Positions 9,172 to 17,666 of a DNA stretch of 64,000 bases are shown piece after piece (within the stretch, counting starts at the first letter, position 1; each line of letters begins with the position of its first letter). The stretch covers positions 1,922,001 through 1,986,000 of the forward strand of contig CP115858.1 in NCBI GenBank assembly GCA_027920525.1. The letters run 5' to 3'. Made by a program: the position numbers and the translations under genes. Below the pieces are notes generated by a model that did no database searches, was not told the origin of the DNA, and worked only from the letters and a program-made list of their open reading frames with translations. This stretch comes from Chryseobacterium daecheongense (GTDB taxonomy: Bacteria > Bacteroidota > Bacteroidia > Flavobacteriales > Weeksellaceae).

Positions 9172-10563
9172 CTAGTATCCCAAAAGTTTTAAAACATCTT
9201 CCGGCTCCTGTCTTTCACGGAATATTTCATATTGAAACTCTCCGTTTTCATCTTTCTGAATCAGAATATGTCTTGGCTGAGGCATTAAGCAATGATGCAC
9301 TCCTCCGTATCCTCCAATCGTTTCCTGATAAGCTCCTGTATGGAAGAAACCAATATATAAAGGTTTTGTATCACTGAAAACAGGCAGGTAGATTGCATTG
9401 GTATGCTGTTCGGAATTATAATAATCATCCGAATCACACGTTAAGCCTCCCAGAAATACTCTTTCATAAGTATCTTCCCAACGATTCAGAGGAAGCATGA
9501 TAAAGTGTCTTGAAATCGCCCATGTATCAGGAAGTGTCGTCATGAATGAAGAATCGATCATGTTCCACTTCTCTCTGTCGTTCTGACGTTTTTGCGAAAT
9601 AATTTTATAGAGGTTAGCTCCACTTTCTCCTACCGTGAAACTTCCAAATTCAGTATAAATATTCGGTTCCTCTACTCCCTCTTCTTCACAGAATTTTTTA
9701 ATCTGGGAAACGATCTCTTCAACCATATACTGGTAATCGTAATCAAAGTTCAAAGAAGTCTTAATCGGGAAACCTCCTCCGATGTTCAAAGAATCCACCT
9801 CCGGAGCAATTTTCTTCAAACGTGCATATACACGAAGACATTTATATAATTCATTCCAGTAATACGCAGTATCTTTGATCCCTGTATTGATGAAAAAGTG
9901 AAGCATTTTCAATCGCGCATTCGGGTGTTCAGCAATTTTTTGACTGTAATAAGGAATAATGTCTTTATATCCTATTCCTAATCTGGATGTATAAAATTCG
10001 AATTTCGGTTCTTCCTCGGAAGCAATTCTGATCCCTATATCAAAAGTAGTATCGATACTCTCTGTAAGTTTGTCTAGTTCCCTGTAATTATCAAGGATCG
10101 GAGTAATATTTTCAAAACCATTATTAATCATCTCCGAAATTTTTGCCAGATAATCATCTGTTTTGAATCCATTACAGATTACTTCAATATTTTTATCTAC
10201 TTTACCTTTTTTGTAAAGAGACCTTACAATATCCATATCATAAGCGGAAGATGTTTCAATAGAAATATCATTCTTCAGAGCTTCTTCAATAACAAAATTA
10301 AAATGACTGGATTTCGTACAGTAACAATATCTGTAATTTTTCTTATATTCGATTTTCTCAAAAGCCTCCTTGAACCAGCCTTTTGCTTTCTGAATATTCT
10401 GAGAAATCTTCGGGAGGTAACTAACCTTTAAAGGAGTTCCAAACTTTTCAACAACATCCATCAAAGGAATATCGTGAAACAACAAATTGTTTTCAGAAAC
10501 GTTAAATTCTTCTGTTGGAAAATATAACGTCTGATCAATAAGTTCCGAGTATTTTATTTTCAT
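9172..10563 (-). CDS. speA: arginine decarboxylase (PLP-dependent, fold III)
   Basis: Decarboxylates arginine to agmatine. The 463-residue protein is a group IV alanine-racemase-fold decarboxylase. The PLP lysine is in YCYCTKSSHF near residue 83, the phosphate-binding glycines are in NIGGGFP, and the active-site cysteine segment is GGLTCDSDDYY. The C-terminal GAYQETIGGYGGVHH segment follows. It is shorter than the 650-residue E. coli SpeA but typical of the Bacteroidota arginine decarboxylases. Agmatinase is nearby, so the pair makes putrescine without ornithine decarboxylase. Diaminopimelate decarboxylase is a related alternative, but the CDSDD segment and neighbour favour arginine. Confidence 0.85.
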   Translation of the reverse strand: MKIKYSELIDQTLYFPTEEFNVSENNLLFHDIPLMDVVEKFGTPLKVSYLPKISQNIQKAKGWFKEAFEKIEYKKNYRYCYCTKSSHFNFVIEEALKNDISIETSSAYDMDIVRSLYKKGKVDKNIEVICNGFKTDDYLAKISEMINNGFENITPILDNYRELDKLTESIDTTFDIGIRIASEEEPKFEFYTSRLGIGYKDIIPYYSQKIAEHPNARLKMLHFFINTGIKDTAYYWNELYKCLRVYARLKKIAPEVDSLNIGGGFPIKTSLNFDYDYQYMVEEIVSQIKKFCEEEGVEEPNIYTEFGSFTVGESGANLYKIISQKRQNDREKWNMIDSSFMTTLPDTWAISRHFIMLPLNRWEDTYERVFLGGLTCDSDDYYNSEQHTNAIYLPVFSDTKPLYIGFFHTGAYQETIGGYGGVHHCLMPQPRHILIQKDENGEFQYEIFRERQEPEDVLKLLGY

Positions 10564-10693
10564 TTTTTAGCAAGTGAATTAAGAATGCAAAATTGCTAAA
10601 AAAGTTTGATTTTTTGATGTTAAAATTATTATAATTTTATTTGATCTTCATGAAAGGCTCTATCGAAATCAGCACCCGCTAATTCACCGTTTA

Positions 10694-11566
10694 TTAATAT
10701 GTAAACTTACGAATATAGAATTGTCTTTTATCATCAGAAATCTCCAACACTTGTTGAATATATACATCTACAGAGCCGTATTTCTTATCAATTTCATTAA
10801 ATGCAGAATCCAGATAATTCCTCTCTACCCAGCTGAGCTTTTCCAATACTTTGATATCCATTTTAGGATATAGAAAATGCAGGTTTCCAGCCAGCTTTAA
10901 TCGCTTCATAACCATATCTTCCCTGTAGTTGTTAGACATCAGATAATCATTATAAATTGTTGCTTTATCAAACTTTAAAATGGTCAGAATAAGAGCCGTA
11001 ATAATACCTGTCCTGTCTTTCCCTGCCGTGCAGTGATATAAAACAGGTTGATCTGAATCCAAAATTTCACTAATAATCTTTTTGATTGTTGCCGGATTTT
11101 CGGTTACATATTCACGATAAAAATCAACCATTCTTTTATCAGCATCGGCAGAATTTACCTTTCCCTTTAAAACCAGCTTCCTTGCTTGTGATAGCTGGTC
11201 TCCCTGATCTTCAAATGCTGAGTATTTTTTATAGCTAAGCTGAGCAGGTAGATGATCAGGCTTCAGACCGATTTCTTTTTCATTTCTGAGATCTATCACT
11301 TCCGCTATTCCCAGTTTTTTAATCGTGTCAAATGATTTTTTCTTCAGCTTATTAAGATGCCCGCTCCTGTAAAAAACACCTTTTCGTAATGTTCTCCCGT
11401 CAACATTTTTCATTTCTTCCAATGTCCGGAAATTATGTACTTTTTTCACTCCCGCATTTTCAGCCTGGCTTTTTCCATACTCGGGTGCAGTGAAGTTCTG
11501 TGTTTTACAGGAAAAAGCACAGAATAGCACAGTAAAACGGAATAGTATTTTAAGTAATTTCTTCAA
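10694..11566 (-). CDS. PTP-like tyrosine/serine phosphatase lipoprotein
   Basis: A 290-residue phosphatase of the Y_phosphatase3 type. The catalytic P-loop is HCTAGKDRTG, and the conserved N-terminal stretch NFRTLEEMKNVDGRTLRKGVFYRSGHLNKL marks this family. I chose a TTG start at 11566, which gives MKKLLKILFRFTVLFCAFSC, a plausible lipoprotein signal with Cys20. The longer frame from a TTG at 11632 puts a charged extension before the hydrophobic segment. If the signal is real the enzyme acts in the periplasm or at the outer membrane, so it is unlikely to be the partner of the cytoplasmic Wzc kinase domain. It follows the thiamine diphosphokinase gene after 103 bases. Confidence 0.8.
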   Translation of the reverse strand: MKKLLKILFRFTVLFCAFSCKTQNFTAPEYGKSQAENAGVKKVHNFRTLEEMKNVDGRTLRKGVFYRSGHLNKLKKKSFDTIKKLGIAEVIDLRNEKEIGLKPDHLPAQLSYKKYSAFEDQGDQLSQARKLVLKGKVNSADADKRMVDFYREYVTENPATIKKIISEILDSDQPVLYHCTAGKDRTGIITALILTILKFDKATIYNDYLMSNNYREDMVMKRLKLAGNLHFLYPKMDIKVLEKLSWVERNYLDSAFNEIDKKYGSVDVYIQQVLEISDDKRQFYIRKFTY

Positions 11567-11669
11567 TATTCTAGAAAAATTAAGTCGATGTCGATACAAG
11601 ATACAAAAGTTTCTCCGAATACTCAATTTCAAAGGTATTCAGCTTATCGTTCTAAAAACAAACATCAGC

Positions 11670-12317
11670 TTAATATATTGGTAGATAGTCTATATCATCG
11701 CGTCCTACAAAAAACAACAAATCGCCGGATTCATAGTGAACGGATACTTCATCTTCAACAGCAAAATTTCGGGTTCCGATCCTTGAAGTAATGCTTAAGC
11801 TACCATTTGTAAGAGGCCAGTTCAATCCTTTTGTCGTTATATTTTCCACAATAGGGAAAGGATATAAAGAAATCATTCTATTCTTCACCTTTTGCACTGT
11901 AAAATCTTTAGGAATAAAATAATATTCAGAAAATTCATCATAAAATTTTATCTCCAATCTGTCTTTAAAGGTATAAGCAACCGTAAGGTTTCCTAAGAAA
12001 TGGTCCTGCTCTCCACCACTGGCCCCAAAAACATCTATAGCGTGAAATCCCTTATCCAAGATAATTTCCAGAGCTTTATGAAAGTCTGTTTTATCCTGAT
12101 CCAGGGTGAGAATAAATTTTTCCTGATATACCTCTTCATCGGATCCTGTGTGTGAATCAAAATCACCGGAAATGAAGTCCAATTTATCTAAAGGAAATCT
12201 TTTCTCTTTTAAGTAATGAAAAGCACCATCCGTACATGCAATTAAATCATATCCGGATAGGTCAGGAAAGGATTTGGGAGGTTCTCCGTTAATAAAAAGT
12301 AATGCTTTATCTTTCAT
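11670..12317 (-). CDS. thiN: thiamine diphosphokinase
   Basis: Transfers pyrophosphate from ATP to thiamine, making thiamine diphosphate. The 215-residue protein shows the family motifs in order: ACTDGAFHYL, FISGDFDS, LDQDKTDFHKALE and FGASGGEQDHFLGNL. The C-terminal beta-sandwich domain binds thiamine (GLNWPLTNGSLSITSRIGTRN, split by family, with the usual G-L-x-W-x-L pattern). Its start overlaps the end of the corrinoid adenosyltransferase gene by 11 bases, so the two are translated from one message. No thiamine riboswitch was seen upstream. Confidence 0.9.
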   Translation of the reverse strand: MKDKALLFINGEPPKSFPDLSGYDLIACTDGAFHYLKEKRFPLDKLDFISGDFDSHTGSDEEVYQEKFILTLDQDKTDFHKALEIILDKGFHAIDVFGASGGEQDHFLGNLTVAYTFKDRLEIKFYDEFSEYYFIPKDFTVQKVKNRMISLYPFPIVENITTKGLNWPLTNGSLSITSRIGTRNFAVEDEVSVHYESGDLLFFVGRDDIDYLPIY

Positions 12318-12876
12318 TCGGATTCCAGTATTCTTCCGGTTCGTTATTTAGTTTTGAAATATACCGGGCAAGAACAAAAAGATAATCTGAAAGCCTGTTG
12401 AGATATTTAATTAATTCAGGACGAACCTCTTCAGCTTCATTCAGGAAAACCAGAGAACGTTCTGCCCTTCTGCAAATTGTTCTAGCTGCATGAAGAAATG
12501 TCGCAGATTTTCCGCCACCGGGAAGTATAAAATATTGAAGAGGCTCCAGTTGGGTATCAAAATCATCCATCCAATGTTCTAATTCTTCAATCTCATTTTC
12601 TGAAATAATCAACGGAAGCCTGGATTTTCCATTGGCAAGCATTAATTTATCAACCGGAGTTGCTGCTTCAGAGCCCACTGTAAATAAATCAAACTGAATT
12701 TTCTTCAATTGCTTTAAAACCTCAACATCTTCAATATGACTTTTTGCAATGCCAATAAAAGAATTCAACTCATCGATATTACCATAACTTTCTACTCTGG
12801 CGCTGGCCTTGGAAACCCTTGTTCCTCCGTAAAGAGCGGTTTGGCCTTTATCTCCTGTTTTTGTATAAATTTTCAT
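12307..12876 (-). CDS. corrinoid adenosyltransferase, PduO type
   Basis: Makes adenosylcobalamin (or its diamide precursor) from ATP and cob(I)alamin. The 189-residue protein carries the PduO-type ATP-binding N-terminus KIYTKTGDKGQTALYGGTRV, then SYGNIDELNSFIG, and the helix with CRRAERSLVFL near residue 140, all in family positions. It is unrelated to the CobA/BtuR type. It is first in a minus-strand unit with thiamine diphosphokinase, overlapping by 11 bases. No cobalamin riboswitch is visible in the 113 bases upstream. No B12-dependent enzyme is encoded in the window. Confidence 0.9.
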   Translation of the reverse strand: MKIYTKTGDKGQTALYGGTRVSKASARVESYGNIDELNSFIGIAKSHIEDVEVLKQLKKIQFDLFTVGSEAATPVDKLMLANGKSRLPLIISENEIEELEHWMDDFDTQLEPLQYFILPGGGKSATFLHAARTICRRAERSLVFLNEAEEVRPELIKYLNRLSDYLFVLARYISKLNNEPEEYWNPNER

Positions 12877-12954
12877 ACGACTAAATTACTTTTTTAAAAT
12901 TAGCTTTACAATACTTACGGGTTTGTTTCTTATCTTGTTTTGTAATTCTGCTAA

Positions 12955-12982
12955 TAAAAAATGACCGGTAAAAACCAGCCAT
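12955..12982 (-). terminator. Rho-independent terminator after the small lipoprotein gene
   Basis: On the minus strand, ATGGCTGGT and ACCGGTCAT pair over 9 bp (two G-U pairs) around a TTTT loop and are followed by a T run. It lies just downstream of the stop at 12990. Confidence 0.7.
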
Positions 12983-12989
12983 CTTCAAA

Positions 12990-13574
12990 TTATTTATCTA
13001 CCTCAACATATTGCAACACTGTCTTGTTTTTAGAATTATAAATAATGGTACTTTTATTGGGAAACCGCTTTAATTTATAATACTCGATACCGTTGTCATT
13101 CTTTATATCTTCTAAAATGCTTTTATCAATTGTATTTTCAGGCAGGAACTTTTCAATAAAACTTATTTTATCTACTATATTTTGTCCGTCTACCCTTCGG
13201 GCTGCCTTATCGGACCGGGTTTCATCCGTTGTAGGTTGAGACTCCAGAAATGGAATGATATCTTTTTTGTCTGCTTTATACTTAAAAATATATCCTGTAG
13301 TGCCATTTGGAAATACAAACTTTTTCCCGTTTTCATCGGATACAACAGCTTTCCCTGAACCAGGAAAAACCTGATTAAATTGAACATCTTCAGAATTTGT
13401 CAGGGACTTGATGGACTCATTCACGGTCTTTTTCACCCTCTCTTCCACTGCCTGCTGGGTCCTTTGCTTTACTGTTTCGGTTGTTTCCTGTACAGTCTGA
13501 TCTATTTTATCACTGATTTTATTACACGATAGTAGTGACAAAGCACTTGTAATTCCTAAAATTAGCTTCTTCAT
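12990..13574 (-). CDS. uncharacterised lipoprotein
   Basis: I do not recognise the family. The 194-residue protein starts MKKLILGITSALSLLSC, a lipoprotein signal peptide with Cys17. An amphipathic, charged helix rich in Lys, Glu, Gln and Thr follows (about 20-65, likely coiled coil). After it is a compact domain with beta-strand-like segments (KFVFPNGTTGYIFKYKADK and IIYNSKNKTVLQYVEVDK). A periplasmic or outer-membrane location is inferred from the signal. It is a single gene with its own terminator. Confidence 0.7.
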   Translation of the reverse strand: MKKLILGITSALSLLSCNKISDKIDQTVQETTETVKQRTQQAVEERVKKTVNESIKSLTNSEDVQFNQVFPGSGKAVVSDENGKKFVFPNGTTGYIFKYKADKKDIIPFLESQPTTDETRSDKAARRVDGQNIVDKISFIEKFLPENTIDKSILEDIKNDNGIEYYKLKRFPNKSTIIYNSKNKTVLQYVEVDK

Positions 13575-13704
13575 TTCTCTGAAATTATAAATAATACCCG
13601 GTACATCTCTCTTTTAAACGTAAAAAACGCAATGATATTTTAGGAGAAAAAAATATTTTTAATGCCTCAAATCCTACTGACAAACTGTTGTCATAACCTG
13701 CTCT

Positions 13705-13712
13705 TATCTTTG
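13705..13712 (+). promoter_or_regulatory. -7 box for the DinB-like gene
   Basis: TATCTTTG, a perfect TAnnTTTG, 31 bases before the ATG at 13744. A TTG at 13688-13690 is only 14 bases upstream, so the -33 element is uncertain. Confidence 0.6.
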
Positions 13713-13743
13713 TATCAACAATAACAAATTAAACAAAAATATT

Positions 13744-14235
13744 ATGGCAACTACAGCAACAGCAACAAAACAGTTTATGACATCAGACCAATTATTAGAG
13801 CACTGGCAAGGACACAGAAATCTGACCAGAAGAGTAATTGAAGCGTTTCCTGAAAAAGAATTATTCGAATTTTCTGTAGCAGGTATGAGACCATTTGCTA
13901 AACTGGCAGTTGAGCTTATTAGCATTGCAGGACCGGCATTAAAGGGAATCAATGAAAAAAACATGGAGGCATATAACGAAGAGGGATTCAACCCTAAAAC
14001 AAAAGAAGAAATACTGAAAAAATGGGACGAAGAAACAGAAGTAATCAACCATTATTTTAATCAGATTTCTGAAGAGCGTATGCAGGAAACATTCAATCTG
14101 TTTGGCCAATATGAATTTCCGGTATATCAGAATATCCTATATTTTATCGATAATGAAATCCATCATCGTGGACAAGGTTATGTTTATCTAAGATCATTAG
14201 GAATTGAACCTCCGTTTTTCTGGGAGAGATTTTAA
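13744..14235 (+). CDS. DinB-superfamily protein
   Basis: A 163-residue four-helix protein of the DinB/YfiT-like metal-binding superfamily. The family histidines are visible: one near the N-terminus (LLEHWQGHRNL, the start of helix 1) and a C-terminal pair in NEIHHRGQGYVYLRSLG. These groups bind a divalent metal, and some members are thiol-dependent transferases, for example bacillithiol transferases. The substrate is unknown. It has its own promoter and terminator and is convergent with an amidase gene. The WYL regulator nearby is on the opposite strand, so a regulatory link is only a guess. Confidence 0.85.
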   Translation: MATTATATKQFMTSDQLLEHWQGHRNLTRRVIEAFPEKELFEFSVAGMRPFAKLAVELISIAGPALKGINEKNMEAYNEEGFNPKTKEEILKKWDEETEVINHYFNQISEERMQETFNLFGQYEFPVYQNILYFIDNEIHHRGQGYVYLRSLGIEPPFFWERF

Positions 14236-14285
14236 TTCTGTTTAAAAATATTTTTCTTCTATCAAATTATTAAATTTAGTGAATG

Positions 14286-14322
14286 CAAAAGCTTTCAGAT
14301 TCTCTGAAAGCTTTTGTTTTTT
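14286..14322 (+). terminator. Rho-independent terminator after the DinB-like gene
   Basis: A 14-bp perfect stem (CAAAAGCTTTCAGA, 14286-14299, with 14303-14316), a 3-base loop and a T run to 14322. Confidence 0.9.
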
Positions 14323-15421
14323 AACCCGGCAAAATATTTTTAAAGAAAGTAATAATGTTCTCTTTTAACTGGGCGAAGGCACTTGAGGCTCCAAATTCTT
14401 TGTTATCATATCCTATAGGAAATCCCTTGGCAACATACTCATTATTTTTATTTAAAGTAAGCACCTCAAAATCATCATTTACTTTACCCAGCTTATCTGT
14501 ATGAATATCCAAATATTTTATGGAGGCCTGTTTTGAAAAATCGAGTTGAGTAATATCAATTGTTTTAACTTCTTTCTTAAGGTCGGACCGGAAATAAAGA
14601 TTCATCTTCTTGACATCAATAACGGTCTGCCATTCTCCCGCATATACAGAATTAAGAACATTCCAGGCATATTCTACAGGCTTTTTATCATACTTATAAC
14701 TATAAAGCATATAGTAAGCTTTACTATATCTGTCTTCCCATTTATTTTGCTGACCAAGATCAAATTTTTCATTACCTCCTAAAAAATCAAACCTTTGAAC
14801 CCGTTCAATATCTTTCTTATACTGATTATTGCATAGAAGAGGCATAGGCATATCCTTTCCTGTAAGCACCTTATACTTTCCATTTAGCAAAGCTATAGTT
14901 GCTGTATTTCCTTTAGCATCAGTAACGAAGAAGTGGCTTCCTCCGGCACTAGGCCACCAATCAATATTAGGACCGCCATTCAAATGATCTATCACTTCCT
15001 GAACAGATTTATAATTATCCAACTGGTATTGAATCCATTGTGCCCAAAACATATTAGGCTGTGTGGGATTAAAAACTTTTGTGGTTTCCTCCAGAGAAAG
15101 TTCAACCAGAAAAAGACCTTTTTCATTTACACCGTAACAAGGGAAATCATAGCCTAGAAGATTAAAGGTTACAGAACCATATAATGATTGCCATTCCTTT
15201 TCAGCATTCAGATGTCGGGAGGTAAGATTTTCCCAGCTTATATTTCTTTTGGTAATCCCACGTTTATTGACGACGATCATCCCCGGCATTGTTTTCCAAT
15301 TCTCATTGAATCCGATTACACAATAATCATTACCCTTTAATAAAAATGCTGAGCAGGCGGAAGAAATCCCGTAATGAAGAAGAGCCAGGAGCAGCATAGA
15401 ACGCATCAATATAAATTTCAT
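14321..15421 (-). CDS. secreted linear amide C-N hydrolase (choloylglycine hydrolase / penicillin V acylase fold)
   Basis: An N-terminal-nucleophile hydrolase. The 366-residue precursor has a signal peptide, MKFILMRSMLLLALLHYGISSA, followed directly by Cys23-Ser-Ala-Phe. Removing the signal would free Cys23 as the catalytic nucleophile, the usual arrangement for exported members. Later family features include GFNENWKTMPGMIVVNKRG, the YGVNEKGLFLVELSLEET region, and an Asn in LLCNNQY near residue 220. Bile-salt hydrolases, penicillin acylases and N-acyl-homoserine-lactone or N-acyl amino-acid hydrolases share this fold, so the substrate is open. It ends a likely two-gene unit, 14 bases after the WYL regulator. 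Confidence 0.85.
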   Translation of the reverse strand: MKFILMRSMLLLALLHYGISSACSAFLLKGNDYCVIGFNENWKTMPGMIVVNKRGITKRNISWENLTSRHLNAEKEWQSLYGSVTFNLLGYDFPCYGVNEKGLFLVELSLEETTKVFNPTQPNMFWAQWIQYQLDNYKSVQEVIDHLNGGPNIDWWPSAGGSHFFVTDAKGNTATIALLNGKYKVLTGKDMPMPLLCNNQYKKDIERVQRFDFLGGNEKFDLGQQNKWEDRYSKAYYMLYSYKYDKKPVEYAWNVLNSVYAGEWQTVIDVKKMNLYFRSDLKKEVKTIDITQLDFSKQASIKYLDIHTDKLGKVNDDFEVLTLNKNNEYVAKGFPIGYDNKEFGASSAFAQLKENIITFFKNILPG

Positions 15422-15435
15422 AATTAATCAGTTGG

Positions 15436-16389
15436 TTATTGTAATTTCGTAGAAATATTTGTGATCAGCTCACCAATTTTTGTTTTGAGTGTTTCTGGTT
15501 CCAAAACTACAGCGTAATCCGCAAATGTAATCAGCCATCTTGGAAATCCCTCTTTGATCCACTCCGTCTCAAAAGTCATCACAACTCCTTCATCGGTTTC
15601 AGTTTCGTCTATTAAACCATAGTATCTTTTAGAATTAACGAGATGCCCCATTATTTTCTTATCTACCAGCAATTTTACTTTGGTAACATCATTACCGGAA
15701 TTTTTCCTATAATCATTAATTCCACCATACTCTTTTGAAAAAGGAATACTGGTTTTGGAAACCTGAAGAATCCGGTCTACCCTGAATTGTCTGAAATCCT
15801 GTCTTAACGTACAAAAAGCCATAATGTACCAATAATTAAATTCAAAAAATAAACCTACCGCTTCTATAATCCGGTTAGATACTTTTGAATCCATACTTCT
15901 GTATTCTATGGACAGTTGCATTTTTTCTGCAATACTTTCAAGGATCAGGGGGATCACATTTTTAACAGAATCCGTTGATTGAGCATGGTAATTAAAAACA
16001 TCAACCTGCTTTTCTACTGTCTGTATTAAATTTTTATCGGAATGCCTCAGGACTGAACGCACTTTTTCCATAGCCGTCCGGTAATGAGAGCCCAAACTCT
16101 CGTGAGAAAACTTTTGCATCAGCTTTTCAGCTGTAATAAAGCTCAAAACTTCTTCTTTTGTAAACATGACAGGAGGAAGTTTATATCCGTCCATTAAAGA
16201 ATATCCGCTACCCGCTTCTCCGACAATCGGAATCCCCGCATTTTCAAGTGTTTTTACATCCCGATAGATCGTTCTGATGCTTACTTCGAACTTTTCTGCC
16301 AGATCCTGAGCCCTTACCAAAGGTTTGGATTGCAGTTGAGTAAGAATTGCTGTTACCCTGTCAAGCTTTTTAAGATAATGGTCATTCAT
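15436..16389 (-). CDS. YafY-type transcriptional regulator (HTH_11 + WYL domain)
   Basis: A 317-residue regulator. The N-terminal winged helix-turn-helix reads VRAQDLAEKFEVSIRTIYRDVKTLENAG (split here at the recognition helix), followed by a linker of the GYSLMDGYKLPPVMFTKEE type. The middle domain carries the WYL signature region in VGLFFEFNYWYIMAFCTLRQDFRQFRVDRI, and the WCX domain is C-terminal. WYL regulators sense small ligands or nucleic acid ends, and many control stress or defence genes. Here no defence gene is adjacent. The nearest target is the amidase gene 14 bases downstream. Confidence 0.85.
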   Translation of the reverse strand: MNDHYLKKLDRVTAILTQLQSKPLVRAQDLAEKFEVSIRTIYRDVKTLENAGIPIVGEAGSGYSLMDGYKLPPVMFTKEEVLSFITAEKLMQKFSHESLGSHYRTAMEKVRSVLRHSDKNLIQTVEKQVDVFNYHAQSTDSVKNVIPLILESIAEKMQLSIEYRSMDSKVSNRIIEAVGLFFEFNYWYIMAFCTLRQDFRQFRVDRILQVSKTSIPFSKEYGGINDYRKNSGNDVTKVKLLVDKKIMGHLVNSKRYYGLIDETETDEGVVMTFETEWIKEGFPRWLITFADYAVVLEPETLKTKIGELITNISTKLQ

Positions 16390-16489
16390 TTTATCCGGTC
16401 ACTCTAAACTTTTATACAATAATTCCAGATATAGTAAAACCGACAATTTTACCTATATTTAGATATTCAAGAATCACATTTTATTACTA

Positions 16490-17059
16490 ATGAGCTACAC
16501 CAATTTCATCCAGACTATTGAAAGGATTTCAAATCCTGAACAGGCTGTCATTGATGAACTGATTTCAAAGTTAGAATTAAAAAATTACAGAAAAGGAGAT
16601 TTTTTATTAAAATCTGATGAAACCTGTAAACATTTTTATTTCCTGCAAAAAGGACTGGTAAAATTGTTCTTTGATAATGGGGATAAAGATTTTATCATGA
16701 CTTTTTTTGCTGAAAATTCTTTTTTTACGGAATTGAGCGGATTTCTTACCGGTAAACCATCCAAATATATGTTTGTAGCACTAGAGCCTGTGGAAGTATA
16801 CTCCATTCGCAAATCTGTTGTCGACGACTTATGTAAAAAATACCATTCTGCAGAAACCCTTTTCAGTAAGCTATATTCAAAAGCACCTGTTAACATGATG
16901 GGTAGAATAAGTGAAATGCTGGAAGATGATGGCAAGAGGAGATATCATAATTTTCTGAAACAAAAGCCGGAACTTATCCAGCGTATCAGCCTGGGAGACC
17001 TTGCGGACTATATTGGCATTACCCAGGTTTCACTAAGCAGGATCCGTGCGCAAAAATGA
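16490..17059 (+). CDS. Crp/Fnr-family transcriptional regulator
   Basis: A 189-residue protein with a cyclic-nucleotide-binding-like beta-barrel (about 25-115, FYFLQKGLVKLFFDNGDKDFIMTFF region). A dimer helix and a C-terminal HTH follow (SLGDLADYIGITQVSLSRIRAQK, in pieces around LADYIGITQVSLSRIR). There are no Fnr-type clustered cysteines, so an oxygen-sensing iron-sulfur cluster is not indicated. The ligand is unknown. The size is normal for the short Crp-like regulators common in Flavobacteriia. It lies 77 bases upstream of an AhpD-like gene, a recurrent pairing that suggests it controls that gene. Confidence 0.85.
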   Translation: MSYTNFIQTIERISNPEQAVIDELISKLELKNYRKGDFLLKSDETCKHFYFLQKGLVKLFFDNGDKDFIMTFFAENSFFTELSGFLTGKPSKYMFVALEPVEVYSIRKSVVDDLCKKYHSAETLFSKLYSKAPVNMMGRISEMLEDDGKRRYHNFLKQKPELIQRISLGDLADYIGITQVSLSRIRAQK

Positions 17060-17099
17060 TTTTTTATCATTTGTAAAAAAATCTGAATTAATTGCAATC

Positions 17100-17107
17100 T
17101 ACATTTG
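17100..17107 (+). promoter_or_regulatory. -7 box for the AhpD-like gene
   Basis: TACATTTG, a perfect TAnnTTTG, 29 bases before the ATG at 17137. The adjacent stretch could hold a Crp-type operator, but I see no clear palindrome. Confidence 0.55.
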
Positions 17108-17136
17108 TCACATAATTAATCAAAAAAAACAAAATT

Positions 17137-17598
17137 ATGTCACAAAGAATCAACGCATTTGCTATGGGAAATAAATCTGTAAATGCACTTCACACGATGG
17201 GATATCATGTAGAAAACTCATCTTTTGACAATGCCTTTCTGGAACTTCTTTATTTTCGTGTTTCACAGATGAATGGCTGTGCTTTTTGCCTGGATATGCA
17301 TTCGAAACAATTAAGGGCAAAGGGTGAAACCGAGCAGCGAATATTTTTGGTAAGTGCCTGGAGAGAATGCCCATTCTACACAGAAAAGGAAAAGGCAGGT
17401 CTCTTATGGGCGGAAAAACTTACCGAACTGAACGGAAAAGAAATTGCGGATGCCCTATACCAGGAAGTAAGCAACCATTTTTCTGAAACAGAAATGGTGG
17501 ATCTTACCATGGCTATTATCGCGATCAACAGCTACAATAGGATAAATATTGCCTTCGGAGCTGAAGTAGGCACTTATCAGGTTCCTCAAAAGAACTAA
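17137..17598 (+). CDS. carboxymuconolactone decarboxylase / AhpD-like peroxidase
   Basis: A 153-residue all-helical protein with the AhpD redox motif: Cys48-x-x-Cys51-x3-His55 in NGCAFCLDMHSKQLR. The upstream acid of the proton relay is in the LELLYFRVSQM region. The paired cysteines argue for alkylhydroperoxidase activity rather than true lactone decarboxylation. The physiological substrate is probably an organic peroxide, or the protein works in a redox relay. It has its own promoter box and follows a Crp-type regulator. Confidence 0.85.
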   Translation: MSQRINAFAMGNKSVNALHTMGYHVENSSFDNAFLELLYFRVSQMNGCAFCLDMHSKQLRAKGETEQRIFLVSAWRECPFYTEKEKAGLLWAEKLTELNGKEIADALYQEVSNHFSETEMVDLTMAIIAINSYNRINIAFGAEVGTYQVPQKN

Positions 17599-17618
17599 AA
17601 AACTTTTACATTAATTGA

Positions 17619-17655
17619 ATGAAGCCTGTATTTCTTTTACAGGTTTCATTTTTTA
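17619..17655 (+). terminator. Rho-independent terminator after the AhpD-like gene
   Basis: A 12-bp stem (17619-17630 with 17638-17649, one G-U pair), a 7-base loop and six T residues. It sits between convergent genes. Confidence 0.85.
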
Positions 17656-17666
17656 TCATATTAATC

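Noticed and set aside
10694..11566. PTP-like protein as the Wzb phosphatase of the polysaccharide locus
   Set aside because: It belongs to a different phosphatase family, appears to be a lipoprotein outside the cytoplasm, and lies over 40 kb from the locus.
13744..14235. DinB-like gene as DNA polymerase IV
   Set aside because: The protein is 163 residues of the metal-binding DinB/YfiT superfamily, unrelated to the polymerase that shares the name.
15436..17059. WYL regulator as a marker of a defence island
   Set aside because: Neighbours are an amidase, a DinB-like protein, a Crp-type regulator and an AhpD-like protein. No nuclease, restriction, CRISPR or toxin gene is nearby.
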